Part shown: positions 18,423-25,815 of the stretch, piece by piece
Position numbering within the stretch: the stretch's first letter is position 1
How the letters are laid out: each line of letters begins with the position of its first letter
DNA from: Reichenbachiella sp. 5M10
GTDB lineage: Bacteria; Bacteroidota; Bacteroidia; Cytophagales; Cyclobacteriaceae
Length of the DNA stretch: 64,000 nucleotides
Reading direction: 5' to 3'
NCBI RefSeq assembly: GCF_002742335.1
Contig: NZ_MDGR01000007.1
Coordinates: 310,001-374,000, forward strand
Notes under the pieces: generated by a model
Database searches by the model: none
Seen by the model: the letters and a program-made list of their open reading frames with translations, nothing else
Told to the model about the DNA's origin: nothing
Translations under genes and position numbers: made by a program

Positions 18423-18662
18423 ATGTCAAGAGTTTGTCAAATAACAGGTAAGAGGCCAAGAGTAGGGAACAACGTATCCCACGCCAACAATAAAACGAAG
18501 AGAAAGTTCTACCCGAATCTTTTTACAAAGAGATTCTATATTCCTGAAGAGGATAAATGGGTGACTTTGAAAGTATCTTCTACAGCATTGAAAACCATCA
18601 ATAAGAATGGAATCTCTGCTGTGTTGAAAAAGGCCAAAGATAAAGGAAATATTGTACTATAA
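18423..18662 (+). CDS. rpmB: Large-subunit ribosomal protein bL28
   Basis: 79 residues, full length. Typical start [20 protein letters not shown] and basic [11 protein letters not shown] stretch. It is the first gene of a ribosomal operon with rpmG (12-nt gap) and the DUF4295 gene. Confidence 0.96.
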   Translation: MSRVCQITGKRPRVGNNVSHANNKTKRKFYPNLFTKRFYIPEEDKWVTLKVSSTALKTINKNGISAVLKKAKDKGNIVL

Positions 18663-18674
18663 TATTTAGATAAG

Positions 18675-18857
18675 ATGGCTAAGAAAGGTAATAGAGTACA
18701 AGTAATTTTGGAATGCACGGAGCACAAACAAAGTGGTCAGCCGGGTACTTCTAGATACATCACTACGAAAAACAGGAAAAATACTCCTGATAGAATGGAG
18801 TTGAAAAAATTCAACGCCATTTTGAAGAAATATACTGTTCACAAAGAAATTAAATAA
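18675..18857 (+). CDS. rpmG: Large-subunit ribosomal protein bL33
   Basis: 60 residues with the family pattern [12 protein letters not shown]...[22 protein letters not shown]. Only one cysteine of the zinc-binding type remains, so this is a zinc-free (C-minus) form. Two nucleotides separate its stop from the next gene. Confidence 0.96.
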   Translation: MAKKGNRVQVILECTEHKQSGQPGTSRYITTKNRKNTPDRMELKKFNAILKKYTVHKEIK

Positions 18858-18859
18858 CC

Positions 18860-19012
18860 ATGGCTAAGAAGGTAGTTGCAACGCTGAAGAAAAAGGATGG
18901 TGTCAAATACGCCAAAGTGATCAAAGCGGTAAAGACTAAGACAGGTGCTTATTCTTTTCGTGAAGAGATCGTTACCGAGGATAGAGTAAAGGAAGTACTC
19001 TCTGCGAAGTAA
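18860..19012 (+). CDS. DUF4295 family ribosome-associated protein (bL38 in Bacteroidota)
   Basis: 50 residues, very basic: MAKKVVATLKKKDGVKYAKV at the start, VKEVLSAK at the end. It starts 2 nt after rpmG. DUF4295 occurs only in Bacteroidota, always beside L28/L33. As I recall from the Flavobacterium ribosome structure, it corresponds to the lineage-specific large-subunit protein named bL38; the equivalence should be confirmed. A terminator follows. Confidence 0.9.
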   Translation: MAKKVVATLKKKDGVKYAKVIKAVKTKTGAYSFREEIVTEDRVKEVLSAK

Positions 19013-19033
19013 TCGATAAAAGATTTTGTGTAG

Positions 19034-19066
19034 AAGTCTCCTGTTGCAAACGGGAGACTTTTTTTG
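19034..19066 (+). terminator. Rho-independent terminator of the rpmB operon
   Basis: AAGTCTCC (19034-19041) pairs with GGGAGACTT (19052-19060) and is followed by a T run. Confidence 0.85.
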
Positions 19067-19184
19067 TTTCAACTGGCAGGGGTTCGTGATTTATCTTCTA
19101 TCTTATGGAAGAAACTAGAACCAAGGATTGGACTCAACCTGTTGGTTTTCGTTTAGCTTTGATATCCGCCTTATTGTATCCATT

Positions 19185-20144
19185 ATGAGTTTATTCGGTT
19201 TATTTTCGAAAGAGAAAAAGGAGAACCTAGACAAGGGTCTAGAGAAATCTAAAGAGAATTTTTTTGATAAACTGGGCAAAGCAGTTGCCGGTCGATCTAC
19301 TGTCGATATGGAGGTGCTGGACGAACTCGAAGAGGTCCTCATTACCTCTGATGTAGGGGTAGATACGACAGTCAAAATCATCGATCGAATCGAGGCTAGA
19401 GTAGCCAAAGACAAATACCTCAATACGAGCCAACTCAATGTGATCTTGCGAGAAGAGATTGCTGCTCTCCTCGAAGAGAGTAATACTACGGATGGGACAG
19501 ATTTTTCCATTCCTGAGGACAAGACTCCCTATGTACTTCTGGTAGTTGGAGTCAATGGTGTGGGCAAAACCACGACGATAGGCAAGCTATCGGCACAGTT
19601 TAAGAAGGCGGGAAAGAGTGTGGTCCTAGGTGCCGCCGATACGTTTCGTGCAGCAGCTGTAGATCAGCTGATCTTGTGGGGAGACCGAGTCGGGGTGCCT
19701 GTTGTGTCTCATGGAATGAATACCGACCCTTCGGCGGTCGCATTTGATGCGGTCAAGAAAGCCGTAGATGAGCAAGCAGACATCGTGATCATTGATACGG
19801 CAGGTCGTCTGCATACCAAAGTCAATCTCATGAACGAGCTGACTAAGATCAAGAAAGTAATTCAGAAATTCATCCCAGATGCTCCGCATGAGATTATGTT
19901 GGTGCTAGATGGTAGTACAGGGCAGAATGCCTTTCTACAAGCTCAGGAGTTCACTAAGGCAACAGATGTCAGTGCACTAGCGATCACCAAGCTCGATGGG
20001 ACGGCCAAAGGTGGAGTAGTCATCGGTATCTCTGACCAATTTAAAATCCCTGTCAAATACATCGGCGTAGGTGAGGGGATCGATGACTTACAGGTTTTCA
20101 ATAAAGTGGAGTTTGTCAATTCATTTTTTGATAAAGTACAATAG
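19185..20144 (+). CDS. ftsY: Signal recognition particle receptor FtsY
   Basis: 319 residues from the ATG at 19185 (MSLFGLFSKEKKENLDKG), the normal start of short FtsY proteins; a 57-nt upstream extension is not supported. The NG domain is complete: GVNGVGKTTTIGKL (G1), DTFRAAAVDQL, DTAGRLHTK (G3) and TKLDGTAKGG (G4). It docks the SRP-ribosome complex at the inner membrane through GTPase pairing with Ffh. No acidic A domain is present. Unlike in many Bacteroidota, rimO does not follow. Confidence 0.95.
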   Translation: MSLFGLFSKEKKENLDKGLEKSKENFFDKLGKAVAGRSTVDMEVLDELEEVLITSDVGVDTTVKIIDRIEARVAKDKYLNTSQLNVILREEIAALLEESNTTDGTDFSIPEDKTPYVLLVVGVNGVGKTTTIGKLSAQFKKAGKSVVLGAADTFRAAAVDQLILWGDRVGVPVVSHGMNTDPSAVAFDAVKKAVDEQADIVIIDTAGRLHTKVNLMNELTKIKKVIQKFIPDAPHEIMLVLDGSTGQNAFLQAQEFTKATDVSALAITKLDGTAKGGVVIGISDQFKIPVKYIGVGEGIDDLQVFNKVEFVNSFFDKVQ

Positions 20145-20185
20145 CATGTCCGTTTAGGTTATATAATATGACGTCAAGTTGAAAG

Positions 20186-20232
20186 GCTGCTTTGGTTGGG
20201 TATATGTCTAACCAAGGCAGCTTTTTTGTTTT
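20186..20232 (+). terminator. Rho-independent terminator of ftsY
   Basis: GCTGCTTTGGTT (20186-20197) pairs with AACCAAGGCAGC (20210-20221, one wobble), then a long T tract. Confidence 0.88.
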
Positions 20233-20352
20233 TTTGAGGAGATGAAGTGCGAGGGCCAAAGTCTTGGTTTTGAGATGGTTTTTTAGGATCGAGACTGCCG
20301 CATTACTTTTTGTTCAGATTAGATTTACTACTTCTACCAAACCTTGAATACA

Positions 20353-20865
20353 ATGAAATATCAATATGTTCTTTTTCTGCTTGTAGCGATTGTTGCTGTC
20401 CGTTGTGTATCGAGTGACGATGCCTCCGAACAAACGGTGGGTGATTTCGATACATCTACGATTCAGGAAGTTGTAGATAGCCACAATAGATATAGAAAGG
20501 CAGTGGGGGTTGCAAATTTAGTATGGTCGGACGAAGTAGCTGCTTCTGCCCAAGAATGGGCAAACCACCTTGGAGATAATTGTAGTTTCAGTCATTCTAA
20601 TAGTAGCTATGGTGAAAACATATGGAAGGGTACAGCTGGAGCTTTTGCACCGACGGATGTGGTAGACTCTTGGGGATCCGAAGAGACAGACTACAGTGCG
20701 ATGGATCATACTTGTGCTACAGGGGCTGTTTGCGGACACTATACTCAAATCGTGTGGAAGAATACTACCAAGGTAGGGTGTGGGACAACCACTTGTGATG
20801 GACAAGAAATATGGGTCTGCCAATACGACCCTGCGGGTAACGTTACAGGGCAGAGTCCTTTCTGA
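20353..20865 (+). CDS. Secreted CAP (SCP/PR-1) domain protein
   Basis: 170 residues from the ATG at 20353. The hydrophobic leader KYQYVLFLLVAIVAVRC ends in a cysteine followed by VSSDDASE; this may be a lipid-attached cysteine, although arginine at -1 is unusual for a lipobox. The CAP fold is clear: VVDSHNRYRKAVG, GENIWKG, the CAP1 signature GHYTQIVWKNTTKVGCG and CAP2 VCQYDPAGNV. Cysteine pairs in the mature part suggest disulfides. It resembles plant PR-1 more than the bacterial YkwD type. Function in bacteria is poorly known; sterol or lipid binding is a family-level idea only. Confidence 0.88.
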   Translation: MKYQYVLFLLVAIVAVRCVSSDDASEQTVGDFDTSTIQEVVDSHNRYRKAVGVANLVWSDEVAASAQEWANHLGDNCSFSHSNSSYGENIWKGTAGAFAPTDVVDSWGSEETDYSAMDHTCATGAVCGHYTQIVWKNTTKVGCGTTTCDGQEIWVCQYDPAGNVTGQSPF

Positions 20866-21060
20866 TTCTTATATTGAGAAGGATGGATAAGTTGATATGA
20901 AATGTGCTGCTTATTTCCATTCATGCACAGTTGATGATTAAGTAGTAAAAGATATTGAGCAAGTTGTTTCGATTCACCAAGGACGAATGATATCTTGTAT
21001 GGGAATAAGATTAAATAGTAATCTTATGTTAAAGGAAAATACTACTTGGAAGAATCTCCC

Positions 21061-23073
21061 ATGAAAGAAGAAATTGGTTTAGTAGCAGACGATGGATGGC
21101 TCAAGCCTTACGAATCGGATATAGAGCAACGTCATCAGTTTTATCAAGATAGGCTTGCGTCCCTTGAGGCAGTGTCGGGATCATTGCGGGAGTTTGCTTC
21201 TGCGGATGCTTATTTTGGGCTTAACTATGACCGCAAGGCCAAAGGCTGGTGGTACCGAGAGTGGGCACCTGCTGCAGATGGCTTGTCACTCATTGGCGAG
21301 TTCAATGGTTGGGATGCAGAGCTGCACCCCCTCACCCAAAACGAGCAAGGAGTTTGGGGGGTATTCGTAGCGGATGACTCAGAGCACCCACTGAGACATG
21401 GTGATTTGATCAAGGTCAAGGTGCAGAACGGTTTTGAAGATCGAGATAGAATCCCAGCCTATATTAAGCGGACGGTGCAAGATCCAGAGACCTATGACTT
21501 CAAAGCGCAGGTGTGGGCACCGGAAAAGACATTTAGATGGACTGACAAGAAGTTCGATCCTAAGGTGATTTCCAACCCTGTGATCTATGAGTGCCATGTA
21601 GGAATGGCACAGGAGAAAGAGGGGGTAGGCACTTATAGAGAATTTGCTGATGAGGTGCTCCCAAGAGTGGGTAAGCTGGGGTACAACTGTCTACAAATGA
21701 TGGCGGTGCAGGAGCACCCCTATTATGGTTCGTTTGGGTATCATGTGTCTAACTTTTTTGCTCCTAGCTCGCGATTTGGGACTCCAGATGATCTCAAATA
21801 CCTTATCAACAAGGCGCATGGTATGGGGATTGCTGTGGTGATGGATGCGGTGTATTCGCATGCGGTTAAAAACATCGCAGAGGGGCTCAACAACTTTGAT
21901 GGTTCGGAGCACCAATATTTTCATCCCGGCGGACGAGGTTATCATACCGGATGGGATTCTAAGCTTTTTGATTATTCCAAAGATGAAGTGCTGCAGTTTT
22001 TGTTGTCCAGTGTACGCTACTGGATAGAGGAGTTTCATTTTGATGGTTTTCGCTTCGATGGGGTGACCTCTATGCTCTATCATCATCATGGTGAAGGGGT
22101 GGCGTTTGATCATTACGACAAGTATTTTAAGGAAATGGTGGATTGGGATGCAATCTGTTTTTTGCAATTAGCGAATGCATTGACGCATGAACTGAAGCCA
22201 GGTGCGATCACTATAGCTGAAGATATGAGCGGTATGCCAGGCATGTGTCGTGCCATAGAGGATGGAGGGATAGGTTTTGACTATCGCTTAGGGATGGGGA
22301 TTCCAGATTACTGGATCAAGACACTCAAGCACAAGGCAGATGAGGAGTGGGACATTCATGAAATGTGGAATGTGCTAACCAATCGTCGATACAAAGAAAA
22401 GACAATAGCCTATGCAGAGTCACATGATCAAGCCCTAGTGGGAGACAAGACGTTGGCATTTTGGCTGATGGACAAAGAGATGTACTGGCATATGACTAAG
22501 GAGGATACAGATCCAGTAATTGATCGAGGGGTGGCATTGCACAAGATGTTGCGACTCTTCACGGCTGCTCTGGGAGGAGAAGGGTATTTGACATTTATTG
22601 GCAATGAGTTTGGGCACCCCGAGTGGATTGATTTTCCGAGAGAGGGCAATGGCTGGAGCTACAAGTATGCCAGACGTCAGTGGTCACTAGTGGATAATCC
22701 AGACCTGAAGTATCAATATCTCAATGCATTTGATAGAGAGATGATTCATCTGCTCAAAGAGAAAGAAGTGCTATCTGCGTTTCCAGCACAACAGCTCAAT
22801 ATGGATGAAGACAATAAGGTTGTTATTTTTGAGCGTAACAATTTGCTTTTTGTATTCAATTTTAGTGTGAGTCGTTCGGTGGCTGATTATAGGTTTTATG
22901 CTCACAGAGAAGGAGCCTTCAAGCTTTTGTTGGACAGTGATGCTGCAGCTTTTGGAGGACATTCGCGATGCGATGCAAGTGTCATACATCAGACGGTTCT
23001 CCTGGACGGACAGCTTCAATTGAGTCTGTATACACCTTGTCGCTCGGCACAAGTGTATGGGGTTGTCAAATAG
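21061..23073 (+). CDS. glgB: 1,4-alpha-glucan branching enzyme, eukaryote-like GH13
   Basis: 670 residues from the ATG at 21061. Domains: N-terminal helix, CBM48 (YREWAPAADGLSLIGEFNGW, about 68-90), GH13 barrel, C-terminal beta domain. Catalytic residues: Asp333 (FRFDGVTSML), Glu387 (ITIAEDMSG), Asp456 (YAESHDQALVGD). GNEFGHPEWIDFPREGN and YARRQWSLVDN are the eukaryotic GBE1/starch-branching type, not the usual bacterial GlgB. It makes alpha-1,6 branches in glycogen. It converges on the GH57-like gene (30-bp gap) and belongs to the glucan cluster that also includes a GT3 synthase. Confidence 0.9.
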   Translation: MKEEIGLVADDGWLKPYESDIEQRHQFYQDRLASLEAVSGSLREFASADAYFGLNYDRKAKGWWYREWAPAADGLSLIGEFNGWDAELHPLTQNEQGVWGVFVADDSEHPLRHGDLIKVKVQNGFEDRDRIPAYIKRTVQDPETYDFKAQVWAPEKTFRWTDKKFDPKVISNPVIYECHVGMAQEKEGVGTYREFADEVLPRVGKLGYNCLQMMAVQEHPYYGSFGYHVSNFFAPSSRFGTPDDLKYLINKAHGMGIAVVMDAVYSHAVKNIAEGLNNFDGSEHQYFHPGGRGYHTGWDSKLFDYSKDEVLQFLLSSVRYWIEEFHFDGFRFDGVTSMLYHHHGEGVAFDHYDKYFKEMVDWDAICFLQLANALTHELKPGAITIAEDMSGMPGMCRAIEDGGIGFDYRLGMGIPDYWIKTLKHKADEEWDIHEMWNVLTNRRYKEKTIAYAESHDQALVGDKTLAFWLMDKEMYWHMTKEDTDPVIDRGVALHKMLRLFTAALGGEGYLTFIGNEFGHPEWIDFPREGNGWSYKYARRQWSLVDNPDLKYQYLNAFDREMIHLLKEKEVLSAFPAQQLNMDEDNKVVIFERNNLLFVFNFSVSRSVADYRFYAHREGAFKLLLDSDAAAFGGHSRCDASVIHQTVLLDGQLQLSLYTPCRSAQVYGVVK

Positions 23074-23103
23074 GCTAGTTAGAATGGGTGGGCGTCAGGA
23101 TGG

Positions 23104-24156
23104 TCATTTGTTGGTTCTGGTTCGGATTTCCATGTCGTTTAGGATATTGAGGTAGGAATTGTAGAAATCATAGGGGATCACGTGTTTGTTTTCGTCCTTG
23201 GACATTTGTAGAATGTAAGCCAGGTGGCCCAGTCGTTTCCAATCATTGATCAGCGATTCATTTTTAGTCTGCACGATTGCTTTTTCCAACTTGTAGTACT
23301 CCTTGGTGGCCCTGTTTTGGAGGCTATTGGAGTGTAGAGATTCGGTATCGAGCCCTCGATTGCTGCCCATGACGGGAGATTTGATGTGGTAGGGAGTGAG
23401 TGATGGTTCAGTTTGAGCATGCTCCTTCAGAGGTAGAATCTCAGCTTTGGTTTTGGCTTTGTGGACAATACTTTGGACTCCTCCATAGTGTGTGAGTTGG
23501 CTTGAGTCAAACTGTATGAAATGGCTGGTTCGCTCTGGAAGGGAGAATAGTGCCGTCCCTCCATCTGTATCCAGCAAGTATACATTCAGGTCAGGATGCT
23601 CTGGAGCATGAAAGATCCGTCTGTTTTTGTCCTTCCATAGATACCAGTCAATCGTGCCGGCGAAAATCCCCCGGTAGCCATGTTGGTAGACCCTGTCAGT
23701 GATTTCTTTGCAATATAAGTTTTCGGTGTTGTAAAAATGCATGGCTTTGTATCCCAATAGGGTTGCATACAATCGCTGATGCAGTACTATCTCTCGGTCA
23801 AAATGTGTGCTTGAGTAGATCGAAGCAAGGCTATGATGATAAGTGCCACCCAGTAGTTCCAAGTGATTGGAGGCGAGTGCTGCCTTGATTTGTTTGATCA
23901 TGGCAGGGTCATTTTTTTGAAGCATCTCCAAAAAGGTCCCAGAAAAATAGACCGCCAGTGGAGTGGATTTGGTCAGGCAGAGTGCTAGTATGTTTTTGAG
24001 CTCGACCTTGATTGTTGATTCATATGCCACCATGTACTCCTGATCAGAGAGTTGTTGGTTGTAGTACTTTTTGTTTTGACCTATGTCAAACAAAGAGTAC
24101 GGGGTGACCGCAGGGGCAAAGTCAAAAGTGAGTATGATCGAAAGTGTTTTGTTCAT
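23104..24156 (-). CDS. GH57-like protein, short and possibly inactive
   Basis: 350 residues. N-terminal part has the layout of a GH57 alpha-amylase barrel (SIILTFDFAPAVTPYSLFDI; LELLGGTYHHSLASIYS; HFYNTENLYCKEI with a glutamate, E145, at the place of the GH57 nucleophile). The usual HxHQP start motif is missing and the protein is about 100 residues shorter than typical members (roughly 450), with a low-identity C-terminus. In gut Bacteroides a GH57 gene is paired with a GT4 gene in the same way. Here the ORF overlaps the end of the GT4 gene by 4 nt, so they are translated together. Role: glycogen handling, catalytic state uncertain. Confidence 0.7.
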   Translation of the reverse strand: MNKTLSIILTFDFAPAVTPYSLFDIGQNKKYYNQQLSDQEYMVAYESTIKVELKNILALCLTKSTPLAVYFSGTFLEMLQKNDPAMIKQIKAALASNHLELLGGTYHHSLASIYSSTHFDREIVLHQRLYATLLGYKAMHFYNTENLYCKEITDRVYQHGYRGIFAGTIDWYLWKDKNRRIFHAPEHPDLNVYLLDTDGGTALFSLPERTSHFIQFDSSQLTHYGGVQSIVHKAKTKAEILPLKEHAQTEPSLTPYHIKSPVMGSNRGLDTESLHSNSLQNRATKEYYKLEKAIVQTKNESLINDWKRLGHLAYILQMSKDENKHVIPYDFYNSYLNILNDMEIRTRTNK

Positions 24157-25367
24157 TGTGCAGTAGCCTCAATGATACGCAATATATTTTGGTTGGCTTG
24201 CTCCCATGATAGTCCTGCCAGGAGAGCTTTGTTTTCGCTAGCGATGTGATGGGCTACTTTTTCGTTTTTCAGTAGGGAAACAATGTGTTTGGCGAAGAGT
24301 TCGGTGTTGTCAAATTCAGCGGTGAGCGCATTGGTCAGTACTTCAGAAGCACCGGAGTGTTTGGAGAGGACCATGGGGATTTTGGCGCCAGCCGCTTCCA
24401 TAGCAGTGAGCCCAAAGGGCTCGGATACCGAAGGCATACAGTAGATGTCCGCCATGGCGTATGTTTTGAGCAGGTCGGGTTCTTGGAGATAGCCTGTGAT
24501 GTGAAATCTAGCCGCCACGGTGGAGTGGGCACCCGCTTCGATGAGCGGCTTGTAGAGGTCTCCCTCCCCTGCCATGACAAACCGGCTATTGGGGTATTCT
24601 TCGTAGACTTTTTCGGCAATTTCCAGGAATTTTGTAGGGCCTTTTTGGCCCGTGAGTCTTCCGACAAATAGAATGATTTTTTCTTTGAACGGACTTTTGT
24701 GTTCGGGGTATTTTTTTGGTGAATACCCGTTGTGGACGACTTGGATTTTGTCTCCATCTATGCCGTAGATGGTTTCGATGATGCTTTTGGAATAATGGCT
24801 GACACAGATGACTTGGTCTGCGACCTGCAGTGCTTCTTTTTCTAAATCGAAAACCCATGAGCTCAAGTTGCCGCAGTTGCGATCATAGTCCAGTGAGTGG
24901 ATATGTACTACGAGAGGTTTGTCGAGTTTAGCTTTGATGTCAATCGCTGCTCTGAACGTGATCCAATCATGGGCATAGATGACGTCAAAATTGACCTTGT
25001 CCGCTGCAGCACTGATTTGCTTCGAAAAGTCATCATGCTGACCCTGTAGAGGGTGAGCTGTTGGTTGAGGGGCAGTACGTGTGGCATTTTGATCACTCCA
25101 GTAGGGAGAGATGATGGATTCGATGTTGATCTTGGACATCTCTGCGATCACACTGAAGTCGTCAAAGTCTGCTATGTCGACTTTTTGTTTGGAGAGAGAG
25201 AGGTTGTTTTCGATATCAGTGAGGGCTTCCATGTCATTGGGCTGGATGAGTGTCAGTTGACAATGGCGCGAGAGAAATTGCTCGATTTCGTGTGCAGCGA
25301 TCCCTAGGCCGCTATTTTTGGAACTGGGTTCGCCAGGGCCAAGCATCAATATTCGTGTTTTTTCCAT
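24153..25367 (-). CDS. GT4 glycosyltransferase of the glucan cluster
   Basis: 404 residues with two Rossmann halves (GT-B). N-terminal LMLGPGEPSSKNSGLGIAAHE, central YAHDWITFRA, and the donor-site half with FVGRLTGQKGP and SVSEPFGLTAMEAAGAK (E-x7-E motif). The first half resembles GlgA/Kre-type starch synthase-like GT4 enzymes that extend alpha-1,4-glucan using ADP- or UDP-glucose. Downstream partner is the GH57-like gene (4-nt overlap). Since a GT3 synthase is also present, this may be a second synthase or an initiation enzyme; I cannot decide from sequence. Confidence 0.82.
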   Translation of the reverse strand: MEKTRILMLGPGEPSSKNSGLGIAAHEIEQFLSRHCQLTLIQPNDMEALTDIENNLSLSKQKVDIADFDDFSVIAEMSKINIESIISPYWSDQNATRTAPQPTAHPLQGQHDDFSKQISAAADKVNFDVIYAHDWITFRAAIDIKAKLDKPLVVHIHSLDYDRNCGNLSSWVFDLEKEALQVADQVICVSHYSKSIIETIYGIDGDKIQVVHNGYSPKKYPEHKSPFKEKIILFVGRLTGQKGPTKFLEIAEKVYEEYPNSRFVMAGEGDLYKPLIEAGAHSTVAARFHITGYLQEPDLLKTYAMADIYCMPSVSEPFGLTAMEAAGAKIPMVLSKHSGASEVLTNALTAEFDNTELFAKHIVSLLKNEKVAHHIASENKALLAGLSWEQANQNILRIIEATAQ

Positions 25368-25408
25368 AGGTCGGTAGATTTGTGGTTTTTACTCTGTACA
25401 GTAAGGAA

Positions 25409-25441
25409 AGTTCCATTGACCGGTAGGAGGTCTATGGAACT
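25409..25441. repeat. Hairpin between CBM48 and GT4 genes
   Basis: AGTTCCAT-T-GACC (25409-25421) pairs with GGTC-T-ATGGAACT (25429-25441), one mismatch, 7-nt loop. It sits in the 129-bp gap of an otherwise tight operon. There is no proper T tract, so a processing or attenuation hairpin is as likely as a terminator. Confidence 0.5.
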
Positions 25442-25496
25442 CATTCATATGTGGTCAGATCTGATCGAAATCTAACTCCATATCATCATGGTGCGG

Positions 25497-25805
25497 TCAT
25501 ACGGATAGGATACAGTTGGACTCGTTGGATACCTGGTTGTTGACGAATCCATCTGCTTCTTCATCGTTGATCCAAGTCGTGCCATCAACCAAGTATCTAA
25601 ATTGATATTCTTTGTCCTTTGGCAGTTCAAGGACCAATTTGAAATCTCCGCTCTTCATTTTTTTGAGAGGGTGTGAGCTGAGACTCCAGTTGTTGAAGTC
25701 TCCGGATAACGAGATGTTTTCTGCGCCAGGCACGTTTTTTTTGTCAATCGACCAGGTGATTTTGCAGACATCTTTTGATTTGAAAAACTGTTTCTTGATA
25801 CTCAT
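25497..25805 (-). CDS. Stand-alone CBM48 (AMPK-beta-like glycogen-binding) protein
   Basis: 102 residues consisting almost only of one CBM48/isoamylase early-set domain: ISLSGDFNNWS (about 31-41), KLVLELPKDKEYQFRYLVDG (about 56-75), and WINDEEADGFVNNQ. The conserved tryptophans and the asparagine-tryptophan of the glycogen-binding face are present. No catalytic domain and no signal peptide, so it is cytoplasmic. It starts 10 nt after the GH31 gene and could tether enzymes to glycogen; that role is inference from the fold and from the neighbours. Confidence 0.85.
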   Translation of the reverse strand: MSIKKQFFKSKDVCKITWSIDKKNVPGAENISLSGDFNNWSLSSHPLKKMKSGDFKLVLELPKDKEYQFRYLVDGTTWINDEEADGFVNNQVSNESNCILSV

Positions 25806-25815
25806 GTGGGTGGAT

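Noticed and set aside
17110-20144. Horizontal transfer signs around the translation genes
   Set aside because: Base composition and gene types are ordinary for the window; nothing marks a boundary.
20830-20850. GTAACGTTAC palindrome resembling the sulfur operators
   Set aside because: It is inside the coding end of the CAP gene and lacks the 4-nt spacer and a downstream TAnnTTTG.
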